Of a stretch of DNA of 64,000 nt, positions 10,120 through 18,265 are shown piece after piece. The stretch covers positions 186,001 through 250,000 of the forward strand of contig NZ_AUAX01000009.1 of assembly GCF_000428945.1 (NCBI RefSeq). The letters run 5' to 3'. Both the position numbers and the translations under genes were made by a program. How positions within the stretch are numbered: the first letter of the stretch is position 1; every line of letters starts with the position of its first letter. Source of the stretch: Hamadaea tsunoensis DSM 44101 (GTDB taxonomy: Bacteria; Actinomycetota; Actinomycetes; Mycobacteriales; Micromonosporaceae). The notes beneath the pieces were generated by a model. It made no database searches. It was not told where the DNA came from and worked only from the letters and a program-made list of their open reading frames with translations.

Positions 10120-11889
10120 TCAGCTGCCCTCTCTCCGGCGACTCGTGATCGGCAGGCGGCGATCGCGTCCGAACGCCTTATAGCTGATCTTGGTGCCGGG
10201 GGCGGACTGGCGCCGCTTATACTCGGCGGCGTCGGTCAGGCCCAGCACCCGGTCGACGGTCGCCGGGTCGTGTCCGGCCGCGACGAGCTCGTCCCGGCCA
10301 AGGTCACGTTCGACATACCCGGCGAGAATCGCGTCCAAAACCTGGTAGTCCGGCAGTGTGTCGGAATCCAGCTGGCCCGGGCGCAGCTCCGCGCTCGGTG
10401 GCTTGGCGATCGAGTTCTCCGGGACGGGTGGTAGCCGGCCCGCCGCGGCCGCGGCCGCGTTGCGCCATCGGGCCAGCTGCCAGACCAGCGTCTTGGGCAC
10501 GTCCTTGAGCGGGTTGAAGCCGCCGACGCTGTCGCCGTAGAGCGTCGAGTAGCCCACCGCCAGCTCGCTCTTGTTGCCGGTCGTCAGGACCAGATGCCCC
10601 TCCTGATTGGACAGGGCCATGAGGACCACCCCGCGGCACCGCGCCTGCAGGTTCTCCAGGGCGACGCCGGCGAGGTTCAGGTTGCTCGCGAACGCGTCGA
10701 CCATCGGCCCCACCGGCACCACCCGGTAGTCCAGGCCCGTACGTTTAGCCAGCTCAGCGGCATCGTCCTGAGAATGATCCGAGGAGTACGCGCTGGGCAT
10801 CCCCACCCCGACGACGTGCTCGGGACCGAGGGCGTCCACCGCGATCGCGGCCACGACGGCGGAGTCGATCCCGCCCGACAGCCCCAGCACGACGGAGCGG
10901 AAGCGGTTCTTCTCGGCGTAGTCGCGCAGGCCGAGCACGAGGGCGGACCACACCTCGGCCGTGTCGGAGAGGTGCTCGGCCACGCCGCCGTCCACGCGTA
11001 CGCCGGGCGCGCTCCAGCCGGTCGACAGGTGGACCCGGCGCAGGGCCAGGCCCAGGGCGGCGGCCGGCGTACGCCGGTCGGGGTCGGCCGCGGGCAGGTC
11101 GACGTCGTGCACGAGCAGCTGCTCGGCGAACTGCCCGGCCCGGGCGAGCAGGGTCCCGTCGGCCGCCACGATCATCGAGTCGCCGTCGAAGACGAGTTCG
11201 TCCTGGCCGCCGACCATGTTCACGTACGCGACCGCGGCCCCCGCCTCCTCGGCGCGGCGGGTGACGAGCGGCAGGCGTACGTCGGCCTTGCTGCGCTCGT
11301 AGGGGGAGGCGTTGATGTTGACGACCAGGGCCACCCCGGCCTCCCCGGCGGCGGCGAAGGGCCCGCCCGGCTGCCAGATGTCCTCGCAGATCGTGAAGGC
11401 GACGTCGACCGCGCTCCCGTCGGCGTACGCGGCCCGCACGACGGTCAGCGTGTCGCCGGCGACGAAGTAGCGGCTCTCGTCGAAGACCCCGTAGTTGGGC
11501 AGGTGGTACTTGTCGTAGGTGACCGCGACCCCGCCCCGGTGCAGCAGGGCCAGCGAATCCCGGGGGCCGTGCCGGGCGACCGTGTCGGCGCCCAGCCGGG
11601 CCGGTCCGTCGGCGTCGAGATAGCCGACCACCACCCCGAGCTCGCCGTGCCCGTCGTCGGCCAGCTGCGCCGCGAGCTGGGCCAGGGCCGATCGCGAGGC
11701 GCGCACGAAGGAGTCGCGGAAGGTCAGGTCCTCGACGGGATACCCGGTCAGCATCATCTCGGGGAACGCGACCAGGTGAGCCCGGGCTTCGGCGGCCCGC
11801 GCCGACCACTCCCGGACCAGATGGACGTTGCCCGAGATGTCGCCGACGGTCGGGTTCACCTGAGCGAGGGCGACGCGCAGTGCCGGCAT
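10120..11889 (-). CDS. nadE: Glutamine-dependent NAD+ synthetase
   Basis: A 589-residue two-domain enzyme for the last step of NAD synthesis (NaAD plus glutamine and ATP to NAD). The N-terminal nitrilase-fold domain shows the Glu-Lys-Cys triad in PEMMLTGYP, DKYHLPNYGVFDE and ICEDIW. The C-terminal synthetase domain has the PP-loop LGLSGGIDSAVV, then TTGNKSELAVGYSTLYGD. Length fits the bacterial glutaminase-fused class. It is on the same strand as otsA but separated by 63 bp, and probably has its own promoter in the 141-bp gap at 11890-12030. Confidence 0.96.
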   Translation of the reverse strand: MPALRVALAQVNPTVGDISGNVHLVREWSARAAEARAHLVAFPEMMLTGYPVEDLTFRDSFVRASRSALAQLAAQLADDGHGELGVVVGYLDADGPARLGADTVARHGPRDSLALLHRGGVAVTYDKYHLPNYGVFDESRYFVAGDTLTVVRAAYADGSAVDVAFTICEDIWQPGGPFAAAGEAGVALVVNINASPYERSKADVRLPLVTRRAEEAGAAVAYVNMVGGQDELVFDGDSMIVAADGTLLARAGQFAEQLLVHDVDLPAADPDRRTPAAALGLALRRVHLSTGWSAPGVRVDGGVAEHLSDTAEVWSALVLGLRDYAEKNRFRSVVLGLSGGIDSAVVAAIAVDALGPEHVVGVGMPSAYSSDHSQDDAAELAKRTGLDYRVVPVGPMVDAFASNLNLAGVALENLQARCRGVVLMALSNQEGHLVLTTGNKSELAVGYSTLYGDSVGGFNPLKDVPKTLVWQLARWRNAAAAAAGRLPPVPENSIAKPPSAELRPGQLDSDTLPDYQVLDAILAGYVERDLGRDELVAAGHDPATVDRVLGLTDAAEYKRRQSAPGTKISYKAFGRDRRLPITSRRREGS

Positions 11890-12030
11890 GGCTACATTCT
11901 GCCGCCGATCCGGCCGCTGGGGGCCGGAGTCGGCAGGTGCCCAAAGTCACTCAGATTGGCCTGTCAGGTGGATTTACCACCATAGACCCACATTAGCGAA
12001 GGAATACGGCAACCCTCGCGTATCGTGCGT

Positions 12031-12783
12031 TCAGCGCTGGACGCCGAGTTCCTCACGCAGGTCGTCGGCGAGCAGGGCCAGCTTCGCGTCGGTCGTGCGC
12101 ACGCGGTCGCGGACCACGGTCGCGGCGACCAGGTAGCGGCCCGCCTGCCGGTCGACGACCTGGAAGAACAGGGTCGCGTCCTCGCCGTCCAGGACGAGCC
12201 GCTCCAGCTGGCCGGAGTGCGGCGACGCGAAGGTGCCGACGAAACCGTCGAGGGCCCGCTCGATCCGGGCTCCGCTGTCGTCGTACGCCGTCCGGCGGCC
12301 GGCGACGTCGCTCGCGCCCACCCGGCCGTCCTCCAGCAGGTCGACCGCGAAGACCTTCCGATGCCCGGCGCAGTACATGACGTAGTGCAGATCGTCGGCG
12401 TCCATCCGGGCGCCGACGAGCGACGCCATCCGCTCGTGCGACTCGGGCCGGAAACCGTCGAACCGGCGTACGCGGATCTCGGGGCGGCGGGCGGCCCGGC
12501 GGGCGCTCAGGGCCCGGGCGGCGGCCCGGCGGCGCTGCTCGTCGAGGATGAAGACGCCGACGAGGGCCGTCACCAGACCGGCCGCGGCGACGAGCGACCC
12601 GGCGACCGGATGCGCGGCCGCGATGTCGGTGACCGACGGAAGCACCGCCAGCAGTACGCCGTAGACCGTCAGGAAGACCCCGGTCGCCAGCAGCAGTACG
12701 CCGGTGGCGAGATGGGTCGCGGCGGGACGCGTACCGGCCGCGTTCAGCGGGATTCGCCGGTTCCAGGTCGGCAGCATCGTCAT
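12031..12783 (-). CDS. Unknown two-TM membrane protein
   Basis: I do not recognise the family. From the ATG at 12783 (ribosome-site-like AAGGTG upstream) it is 250 residues. Two hydrophobic helices lie at about residues 24-47 and 60-84, followed by a basic, Arg-rich stretch and a soluble C-terminal domain of about 150 residues. The C-terminal part is rich in charged residues and contains VMYCAGHRKVFAVDLLEDG. An in-frame upstream ATG would add eight residues. It is on the same strand as the next unknown gene, 45 bp apart, and the two may be co-transcribed. Confidence 0.65.
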   Translation of the reverse strand: MTMLPTWNRRIPLNAAGTRPAATHLATGVLLLATGVFLTVYGVLLAVLPSVTDIAAAHPVAGSLVAAAGLVTALVGVFILDEQRRRAAARALSARRAARRPEIRVRRFDGFRPESHERMASLVGARMDADDLHYVMYCAGHRKVFAVDLLEDGRVGASDVAGRRTAYDDSGARIERALDGFVGTFASPHSGQLERLVLDGEDATLFFQVVDRQAGRYLVAATVVRDRVRTTDAKLALLADDLREELGVQR

Positions 12784-12828
12784 GGCCCACACACCTTGCT
12801 CAGGCACGCTCGTTCGGCGTGAGTGCCG

Positions 12829-13566
12829 TCATCGTAGGGGTGATCGGCTCTCCGTGGGGTGCCCCGTGTCGGCCAGATTTCCGGCACCCGTTCCGAGGAC
12901 GTCACGCAATGTTCCGTCCAGCAGATCGTGCAGGTCACGTTGCAGATCAGGGAGGCTGTGGCCGGTCTCGGGGCCGCCGGCCCGCAGCACCGAGACCACG
13001 TCGCCGACCCGGCCGACCGCCAGGAATCCCGCATCGTCCCCGTCGATCGTCATCCGCACCGTGTACGCCTCGCCCAGCAGCAGGTCCCCGGCGTCGACCG
13101 CGGTCAGCCGGACGCGTACGCGCGAACCGTCGGGCCGTCGGGCGGTGAAGGAGCGGCACGCTTCGGCGGTCTGGCGCAGCTTGGTGACGGCCTCCTCGGC
13201 ACCGCCCCCGAGCAGGATCTGCGTCGCGCGCCCGGGTCCCGGCGACGGGCTGGCCCCCGGATGCAGCCAGCTCAGCACCTCGTCGGGGGCCGCGATGAGC
13301 CGCTCGCACGGCGACGTGACCGGCTTTCGGCGTACCGGCGGAGGGCTTGCGGCGGGCCGGGACGAGGCCGCCAGGACCGACCCTTCCAGCTGTGCCGTAC
13401 GCAGCCGGGTCGGCCCCGCAGACGGTGCGCCGACCACGGGCGGCGGTGCGTGCGGGCGCAGGCCGACAGCGGCGAGGACGCTCAGGGCGGCGACCCCGAC
13501 GACCCCGGCGGCGGCGCCGGTGAGGGCCGCGTTGCGGCGGGCCGGCGGCAGGAGGCGGGCGGACAC
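12829..13566 (-). CDS. Unknown secreted or membrane-anchored protein
   Basis: A 245-residue protein with one hydrophobic segment (about residues 14-36) after a basic N-terminus. A Pro/Ser/Ala-rich linker follows, then an extracytoplasmic domain with two Cys residues (SPCERL and AEACRSF) that could form a disulfide. No catalytic motif was recognised. It is divergent from glnA, and both start regions share the 119-bp gap at 13567-13685. It may be co-transcribed with the two-TM protein downstream. Confidence 0.65.
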   Translation of the reverse strand: MSARLLPPARRNAALTGAAAGVVGVAALSVLAAVGLRPHAPPPVVGAPSAGPTRLRTAQLEGSVLAASSRPAASPPPVRRKPVTSPCERLIAAPDEVLSWLHPGASPSPGPGRATQILLGGGAEEAVTKLRQTAEACRSFTARRPDGSRVRVRLTAVDAGDLLLGEAYTVRMTIDGDDAGFLAVGRVGDVVSVLRAGGPETGHSLPDLQRDLHDLLDGTLRDVLGTGAGNLADTGHPTESRSPLR

Positions 13567-13612
13567 ATCACGATCAACGTGCGATGGTGTTCATGGGGTG
13601 CGAGCGGCCGAT

Positions 13613-13628
13613 GTAACACACGCGTAAC
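13613..13628 (+). promoter_or_regulatory. Candidate GlnR-type box upstream of glnA
   Basis: Two GTAAC pentamers (13613-13617 and 13624-13628) are separated by exactly six bases, resembling half of the actinobacterial GlnR consensus gTnAc-N6-GaAAc. It lies about 60 bp upstream of the glnA start and close to the divergent gene. A TTGACT follows at 13639-13644, but no convincing -10 is seen 17 bp from it. Confidence 0.35.
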
Positions 13629-13685
13629 GTCATCGGTGTTGACTCGGCGCGATACGGACGGCAGCACCAGAGGGGTCTTGAGACA

Positions 13686-15038
13686 GTGGATCGTCAGCAG
13701 GAGTTCGTGCTCCGTACGCTGGAGGAGCGCGACATCCGTTTTGTCCGGTTGTGGTTCACGGACGTCCTCGGCACCCTGAAGTCGGTGAGCGTCGCCCCGG
13801 CCGAGCTGGAGGCGGCCTTCGACGAGGGGATCGGCTTCGACGGCTCGGCGATCGAGGGCTTCGCCCGGGTCTACGAGTCCGACATGGTCGCGATGCCGGA
13901 CCCGACGACCTTCCAGGTGTTCCCGTTCGAGGGCGGCGCCAGCGGCGAGAGCGCCCGGATGTTCTGCGACATCCTGCTGCCCGACGGCAACGCGAGCTGG
14001 GCCGACCCGCGCCACGTCCTGCGCCGGTCGCTGTCGCGCGCGGCCGAGAAGGGCTTCACCTTCTACACCCACCCCGAGATCGAGTTCTTCCTGCTGGAGG
14101 ACCGGCCGAACGACGGCTCCGCGCCGATCCCGGTCGACGCCGGCGGCTACTTCGACCACACGACGCACGCCGTCGCGCGCGACTTCCGCCGCCAGGCCGT
14201 CCTCGCGCTGGAGCGGATCGGCATCTCGGTCGAGTTCTCCCACCACGAGGTCGCGCCCGGGCAGCAGGAGATCGACCTGCGCTACGCCGACGCGCTCACC
14301 ACGGCCGACAACATCATGACCTTCCGGCATGTGATGCGGGAGGTGGCGCTGTCGCACGGCGTACAGGCGACGTTCATGCCCAAGCCGTTCACCGAGCAGC
14401 CCGGCAGCGGCATGCACACCCACCTGTCGCTGTTCGAGGGCGAGCGCAACGCCTTCCACGACCCGGCCGACCCCTACAAGCTGTCCGATGTGGCCCGCTC
14501 CTTCATCGCCGGCATCCTCACCCACGCCCGCGAGTTCACCGCGGTCACCAACCAGTGGGTCAACTCGTACAAGCGGCTGTTCCCGCAGCAGTTGCCGGAC
14601 CGGATCACCGAGGCGCCCGCGTACGTCTGCTGGGGGCACCGCAACCGGTCCGCCCTCGTGCGGGTGCCGGCCTACGGCAAGCCGAACTCCGCCCGCGTCG
14701 AGGTCCGCTCGCTCGACTCGGCGGCCAACCCCTATCTCGCGTACGCGGTGCTGCTGGGCGCGGGCATGCGCGGCATCGAGGCGGGCTACGAGCTGCCGCC
14801 GGGGGCCGAGGACGACGTGTGGGCGCTGTCCAACGCGGAGCGCAAGGCGATGGGGTACGAGACGCTGCCGGAGAACCTCAGCGAGGCGATCGACGTGATG
14901 GCGGGCTCGGAGCTGGTGGCGGAGGTGCTCGGCGAGCACGTCTTCGACTTCTTCCTGCGCAACAAGCGGGCGGAGTGGGAGGAGTACCGGCGCGAGGTCA
15001 CGCCCTACGAGCGCCGCCGCTACCTCGGCGTCCTCTGA
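13686..15038 (+). CDS. glnA2: Glutamine synthetase family protein, GlnA2 type
   Basis: A 450-residue GSI-type protein. The beta-grasp N-domain is followed by GFDGSAIEGFAR, PEIEFFLL, GSGMHTHLSL and the ATP/glutamate segment NRSALVRVPAYGK. The regulatory Tyr motif of adenylylated GSI enzymes (NLYDLP) is not present in the C-terminus (YELPPGAEDD instead), which fits the GSI-alpha/GlnA2 branch. In Streptomyces, GlnA2 and GlnA3 have been described as gamma-glutamylpolyamine synthetases rather than ammonium-assimilating enzymes, so the substrate here may be a polyamine. The GTG at 13686 gives the normal N-terminus (DRQQEFVLRTLEERDIRFV). It is monocistronic and followed by palindromic element B. Confidence 0.88.
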   Translation: MDRQQEFVLRTLEERDIRFVRLWFTDVLGTLKSVSVAPAELEAAFDEGIGFDGSAIEGFARVYESDMVAMPDPTTFQVFPFEGGASGESARMFCDILLPDGNASWADPRHVLRRSLSRAAEKGFTFYTHPEIEFFLLEDRPNDGSAPIPVDAGGYFDHTTHAVARDFRRQAVLALERIGISVEFSHHEVAPGQQEIDLRYADALTTADNIMTFRHVMREVALSHGVQATFMPKPFTEQPGSGMHTHLSLFEGERNAFHDPADPYKLSDVARSFIAGILTHAREFTAVTNQWVNSYKRLFPQQLPDRITEAPAYVCWGHRNRSALVRVPAYGKPNSARVEVRSLDSAANPYLAYAVLLGAGMRGIEAGYELPPGAEDDVWALSNAERKAMGYETLPENLSEAIDVMAGSELVAEVLGEHVFDFFLRNKRAEWEEYRREVTPYERRRYLGVL

Positions 15039-15064
15039 AACTTTCCGCTTCCGCACCAGGTTTC

Positions 15065-15143
15065 AAGATCCCGTTTGGATCAGGTTTTCGCACGTAATCT
15101 TGGGCCAAGATTCGGGTGATCTCCCTGATCCAAACGGGATCTT
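15065..15143. repeat. 79-bp palindromic intergenic element, copy B
   Basis: The outer 20-bp arms at 15065-15084 and 15124-15143 are perfectly complementary (core CCCGTTTGGATCAGG). The inner stem is imperfect around TAATCTTGGGCCAAGATT. It lies 26 bp after the glnA stop and 18 bp before the padR -35, so it could end glnA transcription and insulate padR. Its reverse complement aligns with copy A. It differs from copy C at only a few positions. Confidence 0.9.
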
Positions 15144-15161
15144 CGCGTACGGGGTGGTGTG

Positions 15162-15193
15162 TTGACGGTATTTCGGTTTGCACAGTAGTGTGC
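15162..15193 (+). promoter_or_regulatory. padR promoter with overlapping PadR-like operator
   Basis: TTGACG at 15162-15167 is followed 18 bp later by TAGTGT (15186-15191), a reasonable sigma-70-type pair. The inverted repeat GCACA-GTAG-TGTGC (15180-15193) covers the -10, as expected for a PadR operator of the TGCAC/GTGCA type. The padR GTG start lies eight bases after the -10, suggesting a leaderless, autorepressed transcript. Confidence 0.5.
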
Positions 15194-15198
15194 GATGC

Positions 15199-15519
15199 GT
15201 GGATACCACCCAACTGCTGAAGGGTGTCCTCGACCTGGCCGTGCTCGCCGTCCTCCGCGAGGAGGACGGCTACGGCTACGACATCCTGCGGCGCCTGCGC
15301 GCGGCGGGGCTGGAGGAGATCGGCGACGCCTCGGTCTACGGCACCCTGCGGCGGCTCTTCGCCGCCGGCTATCTCACGACGTACGTCGTCCCCTCCGAGG
15401 AGGGGCCGCACCGCAAGTACTACGCCCTCAACCCGGCCGGTCGCAGCCAGCTCAAGCAGGGCCGCGAGATCTGGCGGGGATTCGCCTCCACCATGGACAG
15501 TCTGTTGCAGGAGAGCTGA
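15199..15519 (+). CDS. PadR-family transcriptional regulator
   Basis: A 106-residue winged-helix regulator: LLKGVLDLAVLAVLREEDGYGYDI, then the recognition region ASVYGTLRRL, the wing (EEGPHRKYYAL) and a short C-terminal dimerisation helix. This is the compact PadR-s2 type. Start chosen at GTG 15199 because it fits the family N-terminus (DTTQLLKGVLD) and the candidate leaderless promoter; an in-frame start 21 bases upstream would overlap the operator. Its stop overlaps the ATG of the HAAS-domain membrane gene (ATGA), a typical PadR/HAAS coupled pair in which the repressor controls both genes. Confidence 0.9.
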   Translation: MDTTQLLKGVLDLAVLAVLREEDGYGYDILRRLRAAGLEEIGDASVYGTLRRLFAAGYLTTYVVPSEEGPHRKYYALNPAGRSQLKQGREIWRGFASTMDSLLQES

Positions 15520-16493
15520 TGAACGAGGACATCGCCCGATACACCGCGGCCGTGACCGCCGCGCTGTCCGACCTGCCGGTGGCCCAGCGGGAGGAACTGC
15601 TCGAAGACCTGCCGGCCCACCTCGCCGAAGTGGCCTCGGAGGGCGGCTCCCTCGTCGACCGGCTCGGTACGCCGACGGCGTACGCGGCCGAGCTGCGGGC
15701 CACCCTGGCACCGGTGCCACGGGGGCACCGGTTCACCGTCGAGCCGCTGCTGGCCCGGTGGCGACCGGTCGACCGGCGGCTCGGTCCGCTCTTCGGGCAC
15801 GAACGGTTCACCGATTTCGCCGTGCTGCTACGGCCGGCCTGGTGGATCCTGCGCGGATACTTCGCGGCCTTCCTGCTCGCCGCGCCGCTCGGCGGCGGCG
15901 GACCGCAGGCGCTCATTCCCCGGCTGGGCAGCAGCCTGCTCGGGGGACTCGTGCTGACCGCCGGCTGCGTCCTCGGATCCCTCTGGTTGGGCCGGACGAC
16001 AGCCGTGAACCGGCGCCGGGGACTGCGGGTGTTCGGCGGGATAGCCACCGCCGTCACGGCGCTCTTCGGATTCGTCTACCTGCTCAACGCCGACGGGAAC
16101 CTGTCGGGCAGCCGGCCCGCCCCCGCGTACGCGGAGCAGTCGTCGACCTCCAACGTGGTCCTGGTCGACGCGCAGGGCCACCTCGTCACCGGCGTACGCG
16201 TGCTCGACCTGGACACCGGCGACTGGGCGGCGGTACGCGTCTACACCTGCGACGACGGCGGCATTGCGGCCGGCCTGCTGTCCCAGGACGACTGGAGCTG
16301 GCGGTATCCGGCGCTGGCCCAGTACTGCGCCCGGCTGCGGGGCCAGAACGGTTTCCCCACACCGGACCTCTCGGCGACCGGCTCGCCGGCTGGCTCTCCG
16401 GCTCCCGGCCCGTCGGTCAGCCCGTCGGCCGGTGCGGGTCCGAGTGCCGGCCCGAGCGCGAGTCCCAGCCCCGGACCGAGCGCTACGCGCTGA
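15519..16493 (+). CDS. HAAS-domain membrane protein paired with PadR
   Basis: A 324-residue protein. The N-terminal 70 residues (TAAVTAALSDLPVAQREELLEDLPAHLAE) match the HAAS signalling domain that accompanies PadR regulators. About three transmembrane helices follow (roughly residues 105-185), then an extracytoplasmic domain with three Cys residues and a low-complexity Ser/Pro/Ala/Gly tail of about 40 residues. Such pairs are thought to sense membrane or envelope state, but the ligand is unknown. Start is the ATG in the ATGA overlap with padR. Its last 11 bp overlap the convergent gene at 16483-17352. Confidence 0.8.
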   Translation: MNEDIARYTAAVTAALSDLPVAQREELLEDLPAHLAEVASEGGSLVDRLGTPTAYAAELRATLAPVPRGHRFTVEPLLARWRPVDRRLGPLFGHERFTDFAVLLRPAWWILRGYFAAFLLAAPLGGGGPQALIPRLGSSLLGGLVLTAGCVLGSLWLGRTTAVNRRRGLRVFGGIATAVTALFGFVYLLNADGNLSGSRPAPAYAEQSSTSNVVLVDAQGHLVTGVRVLDLDTGDWAAVRVYTCDDGGIAAGLLSQDDWSWRYPALAQYCARLRGQNGFPTPDLSATGSPAGSPAPGPSVSPSAGAGPSAGPSASPSPGPSATR

Positions 16494-17352
16494 CGGCCGT
16501 CTCGCTGAGGAGAGCGTCGCAATAGGACAGGAGGCGGTGCCGCAACGGGGCCGCCTCCTCCGCGTACGCGCGCTGTTCGGCCGCGTACGCCGCCCGGCCG
16601 TCGGCGGTCTCGATGCGTACCGGGGCGTAGCCGAGATCGGCGAGATCGTAGGGGCTGGCCCGCATGTCGAGTTCGCGGACGCGGCGCGACAGCTCGAAGC
16701 AGTCGGCCACGAGCTCGCTGGGCACCAGCGGCGACAGCTTGTACGCCCATTTGTAGAGGTCCATGTTGGCGTGCAGGCAGCCCGGCTGTTCGAGGTCCGC
16801 CTGCCGGTCCCGGGTCGGGGCGAGCACGTTCAACGGCCGGGCGGGCTCGGTGAAGAACCGGTACGCGTCGAAGTGCGAGCACCGCACGCCGCGCTCCTCG
16901 ACGACCGCGGCGGTCGCCGACGCGGACAGCCGGAGCGGCCAGGCGTTGTGGCGTACCTGCTCCTGGGTCTGGCGGTAGACCATCGCCCACTCGTGCAGCC
17001 CGAAACAGCCGAACTGCGCCGGGCGGGACGCCGTGGCGGCCAGCAGATCGCGGATCCACGTCACGGTGCCGGCCCGCCGGGCGCTCAGGGCCGGGTCGAG
17101 CGTGACGCCGTCCGGGACGCGTACGTAATCCTTGTCCGGTTCGCCGCCCGCCAGCACGACTCCGTGGCCGGGATGCCACCGGCGCAGCTGACCGGGGCGG
17201 TACGAGTAGTACGTGAAGAGGAAGTCCTCGACCGGATGCTTCACGCCGCCCTGCCGCCGGGTGAGATGACCGCCGACCCAGGAGTCGACGCGGCTCTCGT
17301 GGGCAGCCCGCCGGGCGCGCCACTCGCCGGTGCTCAGGACGGTCTCGCTCAC
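16483..17352 (-). CDS. Conserved actinobacterial protein often labelled 3-methyladenine DNA glycosylase
   Basis: A 289-residue soluble protein starting at GTG 17352 (SETVLSTGEWRARRAAHESRV). I recall this family carrying the name 3-methyladenine DNA glycosylase in actinobacterial annotations. I see no helix-hairpin-helix GPD motif or other DNA glycosylase signature, so that function should not be assumed. Conserved-looking blocks are KHPVEDFLFTYYSYRPGQLRRWHPG, CFGLHEWAMVYR and LQPGCLHANMDLYKWAYKLSP-like (EQPGCLHANMDLYKWA). The candidate start region is divergent from the FAH-family gene, 58 bp away. A longer frame reading to 17511 would overlap that gene and is rejected. Confidence 0.7.
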   Translation of the reverse strand: MSETVLSTGEWRARRAAHESRVDSWVGGHLTRRQGGVKHPVEDFLFTYYSYRPGQLRRWHPGHGVVLAGGEPDKDYVRVPDGVTLDPALSARRAGTVTWIRDLLAATASRPAQFGCFGLHEWAMVYRQTQEQVRHNAWPLRLSASATAAVVEERGVRCSHFDAYRFFTEPARPLNVLAPTRDRQADLEQPGCLHANMDLYKWAYKLSPLVPSELVADCFELSRRVRELDMRASPYDLADLGYAPVRIETADGRAAYAAEQRAYAEEAAPLRHRLLSYCDALLSETAVSA

Positions 17353-17410
17353 CGCACCAGCGTACGGGGATAGATTGGGGGCGGCATAACGGTGCGTGAG
17401 GGGAGTGGGC

Positions 17411-18211
17411 GTGCGGATCGCGCGTTTCGTACATTCGGGCGGGATGTCGTTCGGCGTCGTGGAGGGCGAGGCGGGCGCGGGCCCGGAGGCGCTGACGGTG
17501 GCCGCGATCAAGGGGCATCCCTTCGGGGAGCTGGACTACACCGGCGAGCGCTGGGCGCTGGCCGATGTGCGCCTGCTCTCACCGATCCTGCCCAGCAAGG
17601 TCGTGTGCGTGGGGCGCAACTACGCCGCGCACGCCGCGGAGCTCGGCCACGAGGTGCCCAAGGAGCCGCTGCTCTTCCTCAAGCCGACCACGTCGGTCAT
17701 CGGCCCGATGGACCCGATCCGGCTGCCCCCGCAGTCGCACCAGGTCGAGCACGAGGCCGAGCTCGCCGTCGTGATCGGCGCCACGGGTGCGCGCCGCGTC
17801 GACCGCGCCGACGCCCTCAAGACCGTCTTCGGCTACACCTGCGCGAACGACGTCACCGCCCGCGACCTGCAGAAGGCCGACGTCCAGTTCACCCGGGCCA
17901 AGGGCTTCGACTCGTTCTGCCCGCTCGGCCCGTGGATCACCACCGGCGCCGACGTGTCCGACCTCGAGGTCCGCTGCGAGGTGGGTCCCGCCCCCCAGGA
18001 CCAGGATGTACGCCAGCTCGGCCGCACGAGTCAGTTCATCTTCGACGTCGCGACGGTGGTGTCGTACGTGTCGCACGTCATGACGCTCCTGCCGGGCGAC
18101 GTGATCCTCACCGGTACGCCGGCCGGCGTCGGCCCGCTCACGGAGGGCGACTTCGTCTCCGTGACCGTCGAAGGCCTCGGTACGCTCACCAACCCGGTCC
18201 TGAAGCTCTGA
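17411..18211 (+). CDS. Fumarylacetoacetate hydrolase (FAH)-fold family protein
   Basis: A 266-residue protein. A short N-terminal domain precedes the FAH fold with VVCVGRNYAAHAAELG, the metal-ligand Glu pair in HEAELAVVIG, and NDVTARDLQ, then GDVILTGTPAGVGPL. Length and motifs fit the bacterial YcgM/FahD-type enzymes, which are acylpyruvases, oxaloacetate decarboxylases or aromatic ring-cleavage hydrolases; the substrate cannot be told. The GTG at 17411 follows a GAGGGGAG ribosome site; an earlier GTG at 17396 is less well placed. Immediately after the stop is a short tandem run of caggtgctgagg-like units (about 18242-18277) leading to the convergent membrane protein gene. Confidence 0.88.
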   Translation: MRIARFVHSGGMSFGVVEGEAGAGPEALTVAAIKGHPFGELDYTGERWALADVRLLSPILPSKVVCVGRNYAAHAAELGHEVPKEPLLFLKPTTSVIGPMDPIRLPPQSHQVEHEAELAVVIGATGARRVDRADALKTVFGYTCANDVTARDLQKADVQFTRAKGFDSFCPLGPWITTGADVSDLEVRCEVGPAPQDQDVRQLGRTSQFIFDVATVVSYVSHVMTLLPGDVILTGTPAGVGPLTEGDFVSVTVEGLGTLTNPVLKL

Positions 18212-18265
18212 TCCGCGCCGGCTCCGATCCCGTGCCGGTGGTCAGGTGCTGAGGTGCTCAGGTGC

